Positions 24,124 through 38,786 of a stretch of 64,000 nt of DNA are shown here, piece by piece. The position numbers and the translations under genes are program-made. Every line of letters begins with the position of its first letter. Position 1 is the stretch's first letter. Location of the stretch: positions 476,078 through 540,077 of the forward strand of contig NW_005434671.1 of the NCBI RefSeq assembly GCF_000315625.1. The letters are read 5' to 3'. Source of the stretch: Guillardia theta CCMP2712 (taxonomy: Eukaryota > Cryptophyceae > Pyrenomonadales > Geminigeraceae). The notes below the pieces were generated by a model, which saw only the letters and a program-made list of their open reading frames with translations, was not told the DNA's origin and did no database searches.

Positions 24124-25317
24124 CCCTCTTCTAATCCTGAACTCTCTCCTTCTTCCCAAATCCCAGCTTCTACCGCTTGTCTTCTGTCCGAACTTCCCTC
24201 CGACTCCCCAGCCCTCCTTTCCTTACCTTGGCTCGAACTGCGAGTCTATTCCGAAGTTGTGCATGTTTGAAATAAGGTTGTACATGTTTTGCATCTTTCC
24301 GCTCCTTGATAGAGTTCGCATGATCGCGTTAAATGCTCTCTTGTCCAACATGATCTGAAATAACCAACATCAACATCAACATCTTCACCGTCGTCATCGA
24401 CAGTAAAATTGTCATCGACAGTAAAATTTTCATCCACAACACATCCTTCATCATCGTCGTCATCATCATTTTCATCGGCATCATCATCTTCGTCATCGTC
24501 TCCTCCTTCTCTATCTCTCCATCCATCGCAACAACAGAAACAGAGCAAGAACAGGAGCACTCACCCGCTCGCTGTCCATCTCCTCGAGGATAGCCTTCAC
24601 TTCCTCGAACATGCGGAGGTTCGCGTACCTGTCGATGAGAGGAGTGTAGGTCTGGGCAGTTGCATGCAGCCCTGCCTGCTTGACCTCCCTGATTGTCATC
24701 CTCGCCTCATACAGCTTGTTCAGTCGAGTGAACATGTACACTGCTGAGTTGTACAGTACGAGATCTGGCTTCGGGTCTCTGCGCTTGAACGTGTTCCAGA
24801 ACTTCTCTGCTTCGGAGTAGCCATGGTTGCGGCAGAAGGCGTAGATGACGATCGAACGCAGATGATTGTCTCGGAGGCTGTCCCTAGCCTCCAGCTCCTC
24901 AACGATCTGACGGACTTCCTGCATTTTCCCCTCCTCCTGGTACTTCTTGAGCATCAGCGTGTACGTTGCCGTGGTCGGGGCGATCCCTCTCATCAGCATG
25001 CCCTGCATGAGCTCCTCTGCTTCACTGGCAGACGATGACTTGGATATCATCTCCGTGTAATGGTACACGTCCGCCTTGCCTTGCAAGCTGATAGACCGGA
25101 AGAATTGCATGCATTCGTGAGAGGAGAGCTGCTTCAGCTTCATCATGATCTGTTTGGACTCCGCGATCCTCCTCCTCTCCTCCTCCCCCTGCCTCCTCTC
25201 CTTCCCTTGCAGCCCGTCGGGTGCCTCAGCACGTGCGGCGCTCCCAGAGGTCATGGACCTCCACATAGAGCGCGCGAGCCAGAGTCTGCCCATGACGGTC
25301 TTTCCTCTTGAAGCCAT
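23038..25317 (-). CDS. PPR-Smr domain protein with C-terminal membrane helix
   Basis: Organellar RNA-binding type protein. Exons 25317-24565, 24354-24227 and 24013-23038 give 618 residues. The start (MASRGKTVMGRLWLARSMWRS...) is Arg/Ser-rich and without acids, like a mitochondrial presequence. Pentatricopeptide repeats follow: HYTEMISKSSSASEAEELMQGML, TYTLMLKKYQEEGKMQEVRQIV, LYNSAVYMFTRLNKLYEARMTI, TYTPLIDRYANLRMFEEVKAIL, and, after a charged linker, STISILIATHGRAGETDKALALF and VYTSVIFALCLAGRLEEAGGKF. Near the end is an Smr domain (LYIDLHSMSP...VTVVTGQGKHSPG...LKPAVKNFLE), a fold tied to RNA cleavage in some families. A membrane helix (VAALCTVVLVTMWLVGIVIA) and coiled-coil tail after Smr are unusual. 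Confidence 0.88.
24062..24122 (-). repeat. hexanucleotide array, CAGGAG on gene strand
   Basis: About ten CTCCTG units on the plus strand, lying in the second intron of the PPR-Smr gene about 50 nt from its acceptor. On the gene strand the unit is CAGGAG, the same unit and orientation as the array in a kinesin intron at 32362. Confidence 0.85.
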
Positions 25318-26494
25318 GAGCGACGCCTACGTTACCTTCTCGCCTTCAACCTCCTCTCCCCCTCCTCCTCTCCCCCTCTTCCTCCTCCTTCTATGCCCCC
25401 CCTCGTCGCCTTCCTCGCATTCCTGCACTGAAGTACCGTGGAGCGGAATCGGACCACCCCTTTCAACTACACCCCAAATAAAAAATTGACTACCGGTGTT
25501 AAAAAAAGATTTAATCAACAATCACCCCTCCTTTTATCTTGAAAATTGATTCATAGGAGGATTGCTTGCACAGCACTAGGGGGGTCATGACCCCCACCTA
25601 CACTCCGTACCCTTCCTCCAAATTCTTTCCCGTCCTCCCAAACTCGAATCCTACTCTACCACCACATTCTCTTCCTCTCTCCTCCTCCTCACTCCTCCTC
25701 TCTCCTCCTCTCCTCCTCTCTCTTGTTCCTTCCGATCCTTCTTTCTAACCCAGAATCGCACATCATCGTCCTCTTCCCCGTCTCCCTCACCCGTAATATT
25801 TGCTGTCCCCGCCCCATCCTGTTCCTCTTCCTCTCCTCTAGTGCTATACGGATCCAGCTCTTTCCTCTACATCCTCCATCTTCCTCGTCACTTCCTGCAG
25901 AATCGTTGCCAGTAACATCGCCATCTTTGCGCTTGCATGCTCGCTGATCGTCGTCCTCCCTCAATCCCCTGACCTCCACGTATAATTCACTTTCTTCATC
26001 CCACGTTTGCCCTCTTTTTCTTACCTCCCACTGCTTGCGTCCTCTCTGTCCTACATCGGTCCCTTGCCATGAACCCCTTTGACCTCGTCCCAAGCGCGTG
26101 CACCCCCCCCCTCCCCCCCCCTCTCCGTATTTTCACTGTAACACGTACCCTGAAATCCACCTTCTCATGATGCATTTCACCTCCATCCCTCTTTGTCCCC
26201 TCTTATTTCTTACGCTTCCCACCTTCGAATCCTCCAGGGTCTGCCCCCGCCCCCCCGCCAACCAAGCTCCTTCCTTCATCCATTCCACATGTTACAGTGC
26301 TCTTGAGGCCAACCTGGCCAAGGGAACCTCATTTCCTTCTTCTCTTCGCTCCTTCCCCATCCTCGAGCTCCTTGACTCTGAACGATTTGTTCACCTGCTG
26401 ACATCCTCCTTGCTCCGGAGCAGTCAGATCCAACAACCCAGCAAGACCCCAGCAGGCTCACAGCAGACCATGACCTTGTGATCGTAACTCCGAC
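25318..26494. promoter_or_regulatory. divergent intergenic region, C-rich
   Basis: From about 25440 to 25620 the plus strand has spaced ACCACCCC, TACACCCC and ACCCCTCC words, which read GGGGTGG/GGGGTG on the strand of the leftward PPR gene. The rest is pyrimidine-rich, with (CTCCT)n near 25675-25720 and long C runs near 26100-26125. A 128-codon frame (26098-26481) starts at a GTG and is Pro/Ser/Leu-rich low complexity; it is not accepted as a gene. Confidence 0.4.
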
Positions 26495-27892
26495 ATGCTG
26501 CTGGACTTGAAATCAAGTAGCCTCCCTGCCTTGGCTGTTTGGGAGGCCCTGAGTTGCGTGCCAGCTTCTGAGATCCTGATCTCCTTCGCGCTATGGTGGA
26601 TGCTCTACCTTGGCAGCAAGCTTGCACTCAGGTTGTCAGGTTGCTGTGGTTGTAATGCACCTTGACCCCCCTGCCCTCGGACAGGAATTTCCCAGTGTAT
26701 GTCTCCTGGGATGCGGTGACCCAATACAAAGCAAGAGGGCTCGTGCCATCTACAGGTTTGACCCGCACGTCGAGGAGGCTCTGGGTTGAAATGTCTTGCC
26801 GCTTCTTCAGTCTTCCTCCTCTTGATCGTTCCTTCTTCGATCTGGGCGATCGCCTACGATGATGTCAGTGACTTGACAACTTGCTGATGGCTGGGACATT
26901 CTGATGCTCTCGGGATGGCAGGAGCTCAAGCACATGCGCGTGACGGGGAAGACGGAGCTGTCGAACTCGATCATTGCGGTGGCGGCTGGCTACTTCATGT
27001 ACGACAGTCTCATCGTGTTCTGGCACCTGAAGCATGATGGGGTGAGACCATCATGTCGGACCTGCGACGATCCTTTGATGCCTTGCTGTTTCCTCTTCTT
27101 CCCATCAGGTCGCGTACCTGGTCCACGGAGTCCTCTGCATGTTCACTTACCTCATCGCTGTCATGTACCAAGTTTATCAGGTAGCCGAGCCCGTCGCTCT
27201 CCCTCCTGCAGACTGCAGGGGCTGACTCTGGTCGTGGCTGTTCAGTTCTACGGGCCTGTCTTCCTCTTGTTTGAATCCACCACTCTGTTTGTCAACGCCC
27301 GATGGTGAGGCGTCCACCACCACCCGCACCACCACCACCTCCTCCTCCTCCTACATCACCACTGCTACCACCACATCCTCTCCCTCTTCAAGACCTCAGA
27401 ACCCTCCAGGCTGCTCTACGAGTTGAAGATGACAAGCACGAGCCTCTACTTCTACAATGGTGATGCAAGAACCTGGTGCGGCGTCCTCGGAGTCGCTTAC
27501 TGTCGCTAGGTCTTGCTCTCCTGCTCTCCTGGATTTTCGTGAGGCTCGTCTTCGGATACACCTACTCCTACTTCTTCTGGATGGACACGGTATGCCCTTT
27601 TCCTCCTCCCCACCCCCAACGTGTATAGAGATGTGACCGGCTGATTGCAGCTCGACGCTCACAGCAAGAAGAATCTTGACTTCTTCATTATCCTCTGGTT
27701 CGCTTCCCCACCATCCCTGGAGCTCCACCAACCCCGTGCTGCAGGTACACGACAGCCAACATCGGGCTCAATTTCCTCAACACCATCTGGTTCTTCAAGA
27801 TTCTCAGGGTGCGGCTCACCTTGACCTCCCCTGGCTCCTTGACGTGTCTTGCACAGGGAGCTCTACGGGCCCTTCGGGGCAAGAAGGCTTGA
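26495..27892 (+). CDS. TLC-domain (TRAM-LAG1-CLN8) multi-pass membrane protein
   Basis: Likely an ER lipid-handling membrane protein of the TMEM56/FAM57 kind. Eleven exons (26495-26631, 26685-26755, 26811-26863, 26922-27041, 27109-27180, 27246-27304, 27410-27459, 27510-27589, 27651-27697, 27745-27808, 27857-27892) give 262 residues. The TLC signature is visible: ELSNSIIAVAAGYFMYDSLIVFW, then a helix with LVHGVLCMFTYLIAVMY, then LLFESTTLFVNARWLLYE, which corresponds to the conserved E-STPFLNLRW block. Six or more hydrophobic helices follow each other, and the protein ends in a basic tail (GALRALRGKKA) that may act in ER retention. Frame closes through all eleven exons. Substrate and exact subfamily cannot be told from sequence alone. 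Confidence 0.85.
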
Positions 27893-28024
27893 AGGGTTTC
27901 TTGTAAGGCGGCGTTGGATTCAAGAGAAAGATTTTGTAAATGAAAGAGAATCAAGGGAAAATGATGAAGGGTCGCAAGACTCGGGCATGTAGAAGGCAAG
28001 GTAAAAGCACTATCACAAAAGTCT

Positions 28025-28738
28025 TCACGCCATGGCAGCAAGCTCTGCTTCCAGAGTTTTGATCTCCTGCTCAACTGCAGCTTGACTTGCGATCTTCTCC
28101 GCCTGCTCCTGGTTGGGAGTGAGTTCACCCTTGTCGACTTTGCCCTTGAGCTCATCAATCTGCTTGAGCTTCTTCTTGAGATTTCGGATCTTGCAACCAA
28201 ACTCAGTCGCCATGGACAACAGATCGATCGTCCTCTTCTCACCCTCTTCTGGAGAGCTTCCTTGGGATCCATCGGGGCCTCCTCCGTCTTGGCTGCCTCC
28301 GCCTTCAAGCTCACCTTCTCCACTCCTTCTGCTACCTCATCGACACTCGAGCCGGCCTTGGCAGCCTCCTCCTTCCTCTTCTTCCGGTTCTCGTTCCTCC
28401 GTTGATGCTGGCTCTTGGGTTTCTGCTGGGAGGCGGCGAAGGCTTCAGGGTCCATGCCGGGCACAAACCCAGGGATCTGCTCGTCCCTCCATCTGCGATA
28501 CTTGAGCAACCAGCACAATGCCCGACAACGTCAGGGTCTCACTTGGATCCCCTCGTTTCGAACTTCTTCACCTCGTCCGGAGGGACGTACCCTTTCTTCA
28601 CCTTCACCTCCTTGCGCCAGGTCCCATCGGGACGCTGAGAGGCTGGGATGACCTGCCACAGGAAGGATCACACTAGTCCCATTAACGACCATCGGGAAGC
28701 AGCATGCGCATTTCAACGTGTTCGAGAACCAAAGACAT
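28025..28738 (-). CDS. PYM1: PYM (partner of Y14-Mago) homologue
   Basis: Exon-junction-complex disassembly factor that binds Mago-Y14 and ribosomes. Exons 28738-28718, 28652-28543, 28492-28243 and 28189-28025 give 181 residues. The N-terminal Mago-Y14-binding block is clear: VIPASQRPDGTWRKEVKVKKGY followed by VPPDEV and VPGMDPE. The middle is Lys/Glu/Ala-rich and low complexity, and the C-terminal helix KRIRNLKKKLKQIDELK plus an EQAEKIASQAAVEQEI coiled coil match the family. Its presence fits a genome with dense splicing. The first exon (MSLVLEH) is the weakest part: its donor GTTGAA is poor and another upstream exon is possible. Confidence 0.88.
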
Positions 28739-29989
28739 GAAGGGACAGTGGCAGTGTGCCGAATGATGTTGGTGGAGCAGGAGAGTGATCATGGCAAGCG
28801 TTCCTGATTGGATATGTGCTCGCTATTCCATTGCAAATTGCTCACATCTCAACCACCTTGGTGAATGCAACTATCCTGTACTAGCACGACCAAATTTCTT
28901 CAGCGATATCATACTCGTCAAAACATTCTCATATCCCACGATCTTGTCGGCATCCTGAAATTCTCCACTCTCAATGGTATGGAGCATCTTGGTTTATAAA
29001 ACAAATGATGGGTCGCCGTGTCCCATTCAACTCTTGCACCCACCAAACTCTGTTGAGATCTCGGTTATCCTTATCTTCAACTTCTCTACCTTCTTCTGAA
29101 GGACACATCTCTCTTAACAACCTCGCTTCACTCTCTCCTCCCCTCCTCTCCCGAACTCACATCATATTTGTCGTCGTCTGCCATTACAGAGCTGCTGGTC
29201 ACGTGGCACCTTGCCGGGGCGCTGAGATGGGATGTGGTCTAGACTCAGGGCCGGGCCCGGCCGGGGGCCCGGCCGCGCTATCCGAAGGCTTGCCGCTGAG
29301 TGCCAAAGCCCCCGGCCCAGTCCGAGCCTCACTGTCAGGCTGGCACTGCCGCACCCGCCGGGTGAACTCGGGACCCGTAACGCCGTCACGGTGCCAGGGG
29401 CGGCCGGAAACTGCTAGGGGATTAGCCCGGCGCCGCCGGCCGCCGCAGTATGCGTCCCAGGCTCAGTGTCATTCCTTCGCCGGTGGCCCGTGTCAGTTAA
29501 CTGAGTTTGCTCAATCGATAGGACAGCAGCCTGATGAGAGTAGGCTCTCCCGGCTTGCTGTCTTTTCTCTTCCGAGTCACTGAGTCTCGCCGCGCCATAT
29601 GCCATACGGCCCGGCCGGGCGCGCGGCGCCGGCGCCGCCGCCCGGCGTCCGATCGGCCGGGCCCGGCCCGGGCCTGCCGGCGCGGCCAGTGCGCCGCGAT
29701 CGGACTGAGCCCAAGTTACTACGGTGCCGTCTCAGTCCTCAGCCGATTGTCCTCGTACTGATTTTTAACTTAACTTTGAGTAAAGCTCGAAATTTATGGG
29801 GTGGGGTGGTTCGGTTTGAATGCGCGTGTAAAAACTTGGCTATCTGCGGCAGATCGTTGGAGGCGACGGCGATGAGACTTGCGAGGAAGGGAGGAGGAGG
29901 AAGGGAGGAGGAGGATAAGTTCACCTGCTAGCACAGAGCTCTTCTCCCGCCTCCTCTGCCTCCTGCCTCATCCGTGAGCGAGCAACATC
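28739..29989. other. divergent intergenic region with GC-rich island
   Basis: From about 29205 to 29755 there is a GC-rich word island (GGCCGGGCCCGGCC, GGGCCCGGCCGG, GCGGCGCCGGCGCCGCC and similar), flanked on the right by the phrase about TCCTCGTACTGATTTTTAACTT (29748-29770), which recurs at the islands near 35706 and 42118. At 29797-29812 there is a GGGGTGGGGTGG word, about 180 nt before the kinesin start and on its coding strand. No exon was found. Confidence 0.5.
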
Positions 29990-35258
<5,269 letters not shown>

Positions 35259-36274
35259 CTCACTGACCTCTCTGACCTCTGCAGGTGTTGAAGCTAGTCC
35301 GATGATGCTCGTCCGGTCCGGCCGGGCCGGGCGGCAGGGGGCCGGCCAGGCTCCGACTCGCCATCCGATCATGCCGCCGCATGATCTCTTCAAACTATTA
35401 GTTAACTCAACCGTTCCACTGAGTGGGGCATGATCGCACCGCAGTGCCGCAGGCCCGGCGAATCTGCAAGGTGACTCACGGTGACCGGGCGGTAGACAGG
35501 GCCGTGTCACGGCGTCCCGGCTCCGAGCAGCCGCCGCTGGCAGCACTTCGGTGAACCGGTCACCGTACTACCCCGGAGCGGGCAAGCTGAGCGGCCGCGC
35601 CGATCGCCGCACTGTCCGGTTCTGTGACCGTCCGGTCACTCAGCGGCCTCCGGACCGTCACGGTCAAGCCTCCTCGATCATAGTTCAGGAGAGTCTCCTG
35701 ATTATCCTCGTACTCAGTGATTTTTAACTTCACTTGAAGATGAGTAGATGTGCAGTCCCGTGTCCCGTAGTCCGTCACACTGGCAGTAAGATTGCACACC
35801 GTGGCACCGTCTGAAAGCCGCACTGATCAGGGTCGGAGAGTCACGAAGGCCGCTGAGCCGCCGGGTTCTCCGGCGGACGGCTGGGACAATGCAAGGGATT
35901 CGGAGCAGGGCGGCAGACTCGGATGCTTTCTAGCAGACTGATGAAATCAGTGAAGCTCCTTCACTGTAGGCCCTGACTCCAGCAGTAATAGTGAACTCAG
36001 TCGCGCCGTCAAAGCATAGTATCCACGGCCGGCCCGGCGTGCCAAGGATCATTGTATTTCCAAAGTTAGTCGCATGATGTCTTGCAATGGCGGCCAGTCC
36101 GGGCCGAGGCTCTCTCATTCTACTGAAGTTTCAATACGTACTTTATTCCCCTCCCTCGCTACGGTGAGCCACTGTTACCATTGACACTGGATACACAAAC
36201 ATCACAAGCATGCAACAGGTCTTGACAGTCATGGGCCACAGTGTTCGCAGTAAGAGTCGTTTGACCAAAGGCGA

Positions 36275-38044
36275 TTATGGTACGATATTAAGATGCTTCA
36301 GTACGAGCCCCATCGTCCTATTCAATTCATCTAACTTGCCGTCCATTTTCTCGAACTTGCCGTCCATTTTCTCGAACTTGCTGTCGACCGTGTTCTTCAG
36401 ATCCTGCATGACTCCAAAGATATTCCTGTACGGAGTGTACATCAAAAAGAACGGTATCCTGGCAGGTTCCACCATCGGTTCCAGATCATACTTGGTGTCA
36501 GAAGCCAGAGAAAAGAACTCCCTCATACACAAACTGACTATCTCAAACTCCTCTCTCTTGCCGTTCATCAACAAGCCCATCGCCGCGATCTTTGTGTCTG
36601 CACCAATCATGTCGTCCTTCAATACATTGTACAGCCGATTGACCTGGAACAGCTTCTCAAAGACCTTCCCTGGCTTCTCCGTGATCTCAAAGCAGATGTA
36701 CTCCCCCTTTCTAATCTCAAAGTGCTCATACGAGACTCCAGGCTGTCCGAATATCTTCACGTCCGCAGCGGGTTGGTCGATCACGTCCTTGAAGATGGTT
36801 TCAAGATCCGTGTCCTCGTCAAAGCTCACGCACAGGTCGGCTTGGAATTCTGTTACTTTTTCTATGTTTTGAGTTTTAGCAGCCAATCGACTGATTGTCA
36901 AGCCACTCTCATCATGGCATTTCTCCAAGCGTTTGGTATACTTATTGCAGGCGGCGTCGACCGCAGCGTTAAACCTCTTCATGTAGTCCTCAGTGAGAAC
37001 GCCACTCCCTGTGAGCTTGTGACTCATACCCTTGTCCACTCGGAGTTTCTCCCGTCGTGTACAGCCTGGACTCGCACATCTGCTGAGGATAAGACTTTCA
37101 AACGCTTCCAAATGATGCTCGAGGTCGAGAGGAGATCTCAGGCATTGATAGTCAGCCTTGCCTGATGGATCAGGCTTGCTCGAGCTGAGCATGCGGTAGG
37201 GCCATTGCAGAAAGCTGTGCATGCGGTACTGAGGCTTGCGTCTCATCCAGCCTGGACTCGCACATCTGCTGAGGATAAGACTTTCGCCATACGCGCCCAT
37301 ATGATGCTCGGCCTTGCCTGATGGATCAGGCTTGCTCGAGCTGAGCATGCGGTAGGGCCATTGCAGAAAGCTGTGCATGCGGTACTGAGGCTTGCGTCTC
37401 ATCCAGCCTGGACTCGCACATCTGCTGAGGATAAGACTTTCGCCATACGCGCCCATATGATGCTCGGCCTTGCCTGATGGATCAGGCTTGCTCGAGCTGA
37501 GCATGCGGTAGGGCCATTGCAGAAAGCTGTGCATGCGGTACTGAGGCTTGCGTCTCATCCAGCCTGGACTCGCACATCTGCTGAGGATAACACTTTCACC
37601 ATACGCGCCCATATGATGCTCGGCCTTGCCTGATGGATCAGGCTTGCTCGAGCTGAGCATGCGGTGGGGCCATTGCAGAAAGCTGTGCATGCGGTACTGA
37701 GGCTTGCGTCTCATCCAGCCTGGACTCGCACATCTGCTGAGGATAAGACTTTCGCCATACGCGCCCATATGATGCTCGGCCTTGCCTGATGGATCAGGCT
37801 TGCTCGAGCTGAGCATGCGGTAGGGCCATTGCAGAAAGCTGTGCATGCGGTACTGAGGCTTGCGTCTCATCCAGCCTGGACTCGCACATCTGCTGAGGAT
37901 AAGACTTTCGCCATACGCGCCCATATGATGCTCGGCCTTGCCTGATGGATCAGGCTTGCTCGAGCTGAGCATGCGGTGGGGCCATTGCAGCAAGCTGTGC
38001 ATGCGGTAGCAGCACCTATGTAGCGACTTGACAGTAGTATTCAT
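36275..38044 (-). CDS. lineage-specific repeat protein, unknown family, copy 1
   Basis: Single-exon frame of 589 residues; an upstream TTG frame extension is ignored in favour of the ATG (MNTTVKSLHRC...) shared with copy 2. The N-terminal part is six tandem 52-residue units (consensus starts YRMHSFLQWPYRML, holds DPSGKAEHHMGAYGES and ends CASPGWMRRKPQ); the last unit is divergent in its middle (ADYQCLRSPLDLEHH). Then comes a 300-residue unique part with YICFEITEKPGKVFEKLFQVNRLYN, FFLMYTPYRNIFGVMQDLKN and a short FEKMDGK heptad repeat like a coiled coil. No family was recognised. The E-I-x-E-K strand followed by a Q-x-x-R helix is faintly like PD-(D/E)XK nucleases; this is a guess. Both copies are free of stops, so selection is likely. 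Confidence 0.75.
   Translation of the reverse strand: MNTTVKSLHRCCYRMHSLLQWPHRMLSSSKPDPSGKAEHHMGAYGESLILSRCASPGWMRRKPQYRMHSFLQWPYRMLSSSKPDPSGKAEHHMGAYGESLILSRCASPGWMRRKPQYRMHSFLQWPHRMLSSSKPDPSGKAEHHMGAYGESVILSRCASPGWMRRKPQYRMHSFLQWPYRMLSSSKPDPSGKAEHHMGAYGESLILSRCASPGWMRRKPQYRMHSFLQWPYRMLSSSKPDPSGKAEHHMGAYGESLILSRCASPGWMRRKPQYRMHSFLQWPYRMLSSSKPDPSGKADYQCLRSPLDLEHHLEAFESLILSRCASPGCTRREKLRVDKGMSHKLTGSGVLTEDYMKRFNAAVDAACNKYTKRLEKCHDESGLTISRLAAKTQNIEKVTEFQADLCVSFDEDTDLETIFKDVIDQPAADVKIFGQPGVSYEHFEIRKGEYICFEITEKPGKVFEKLFQVNRLYNVLKDDMIGADTKIAAMGLLMNGKREEFEIVSLCMREFFSLASDTKYDLEPMVEPARIPFFLMYTPYRNIFGVMQDLKNTVDSKFEKMDGKFEKMDGKLDELNRTMGLVLKHLNIVP
37154..38008 (-). repeat. 156-bp tandem repeat array (52 codons per unit)
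   Basis: Period is exactly 156 nt: the marker GAGGCTTGCG occurs at 37231, 37387, 37543, 37699 and 37855. Units differ by only one or a few bases (for example GGTAGGG versus GGTGGGG, GATAAGAC versus GATAACAC). The unit length is a multiple of three and the frame stays open on the minus strand. The paralogue at 42688-43686 carries one unit, so the array is a recent expansion in this copy. Confidence 0.95.
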
Positions 38045-38371
38045 GTCCTGATTGTCCTCACACTGATCGTCCTGAAGCAACCTGCCGCAGCTTTGGGGGA
38101 ACTGGGGCTTTTATAAACTGATTATACAAGCCTCTTTTTAAAACCGCCCAGCCCTACCACACTCTACAACCTTTTTTGGAAACCTCCATACGAATCTCTG
38201 TACCGTGTCGAGCCCATCCTGACAAAGTTTGCTAGGGCCACACGACCTCCCCGTACCTCCCGGTCTACCAGTTGTACCGTGACCTCATGTGTATATAAGA
38301 GCTCCAGTACCTTGCAGTGTACCAAGAAATTAGATATCAACCTCGCCTCGTACAAACCCCTGCGGCGCTTC

Positions 38372-38786
38372 ATGCGAGTGACTACCCGTGCTCAACTGCT
38401 GAGCCCTGAGTCAACAGCAGGGGTGGGGAGCGTAGTGTTTTTTTTTTTTGTTGCCGCCAACAAACTTTTTGACCGAACTGAAGTTTCCCGCCAGAACTCG
38501 GAAGCCGCGTCCGACTCGGACTCCGAGTTCCCGCCTTTAAAGATTCCCGCCAAAAATCTCTGTACCGTGTAGAGCGGCGCCGCTCATGCGAGTGACTACC
38601 CGTGGCTCAACTGCTGAGCCCTGAGTCAACAGCAGGGGTGGGGACTCCCCCGGAGCGTAGTGTTTTTGACCGTACGGTAGTACTCAGTGACTACCAAGCT
38701 GAGTTCCCGCCAGAACTCGGAAGCCGCGTCCGACGGACTCGGCCGCGCGGACTCCGAGTTCCCGCCTTTAAAGATTCCCGCCGGCA
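38372..38786 (+). repeat. tandem duplication of about 200 bp with word insertions
   Basis: Unit 1 (38372-38557) and unit 2 (38587-38786) share CATGCGAGTGACTACCCGTG, CAACTGCTGAGCCCTGAGTC, CCGCCAGAACTCGGAAGCC and CCGCCTTTAAAGATTCCCGCC. They differ by insertions: unit 2 has extra ACTCCCCCGG, a stretch including CGTACGGTAGTACTCAGTGACTACC, and GGCCGCGCGG; unit 1 has a poly-T/GTTGCCGCCAACAAAC stretch. A TATATAAG box lies at about 38290, 80 nt before unit 1. Confidence 0.9.

Larger units (their letters stand above)
35307..38064 (+). repeat. segmental duplication, copy 1
   Basis: Direct repeat of the segment 41699-43706. It runs from the GC-rich island (GCTCGTCCGG...) through the whole minus-strand ORF and ends just past its start codon (at CACACT). 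Length is 2758 versus 2008 nt; about 780 nt of the difference is five extra 156-nt units inside the ORF. Outside these units the copies differ mainly by short indels concentrated in the island part. It begins about 50 nt after the kinesin stop codon. Confidence 0.95.

Noticed and set aside
37154..38008. CRISPR-like direct repeat array
   Set aside because: The 156-nt units abut without unique spacers, stay in one open reading frame and lie in a eukaryotic gene; this is a coding minisatellite.
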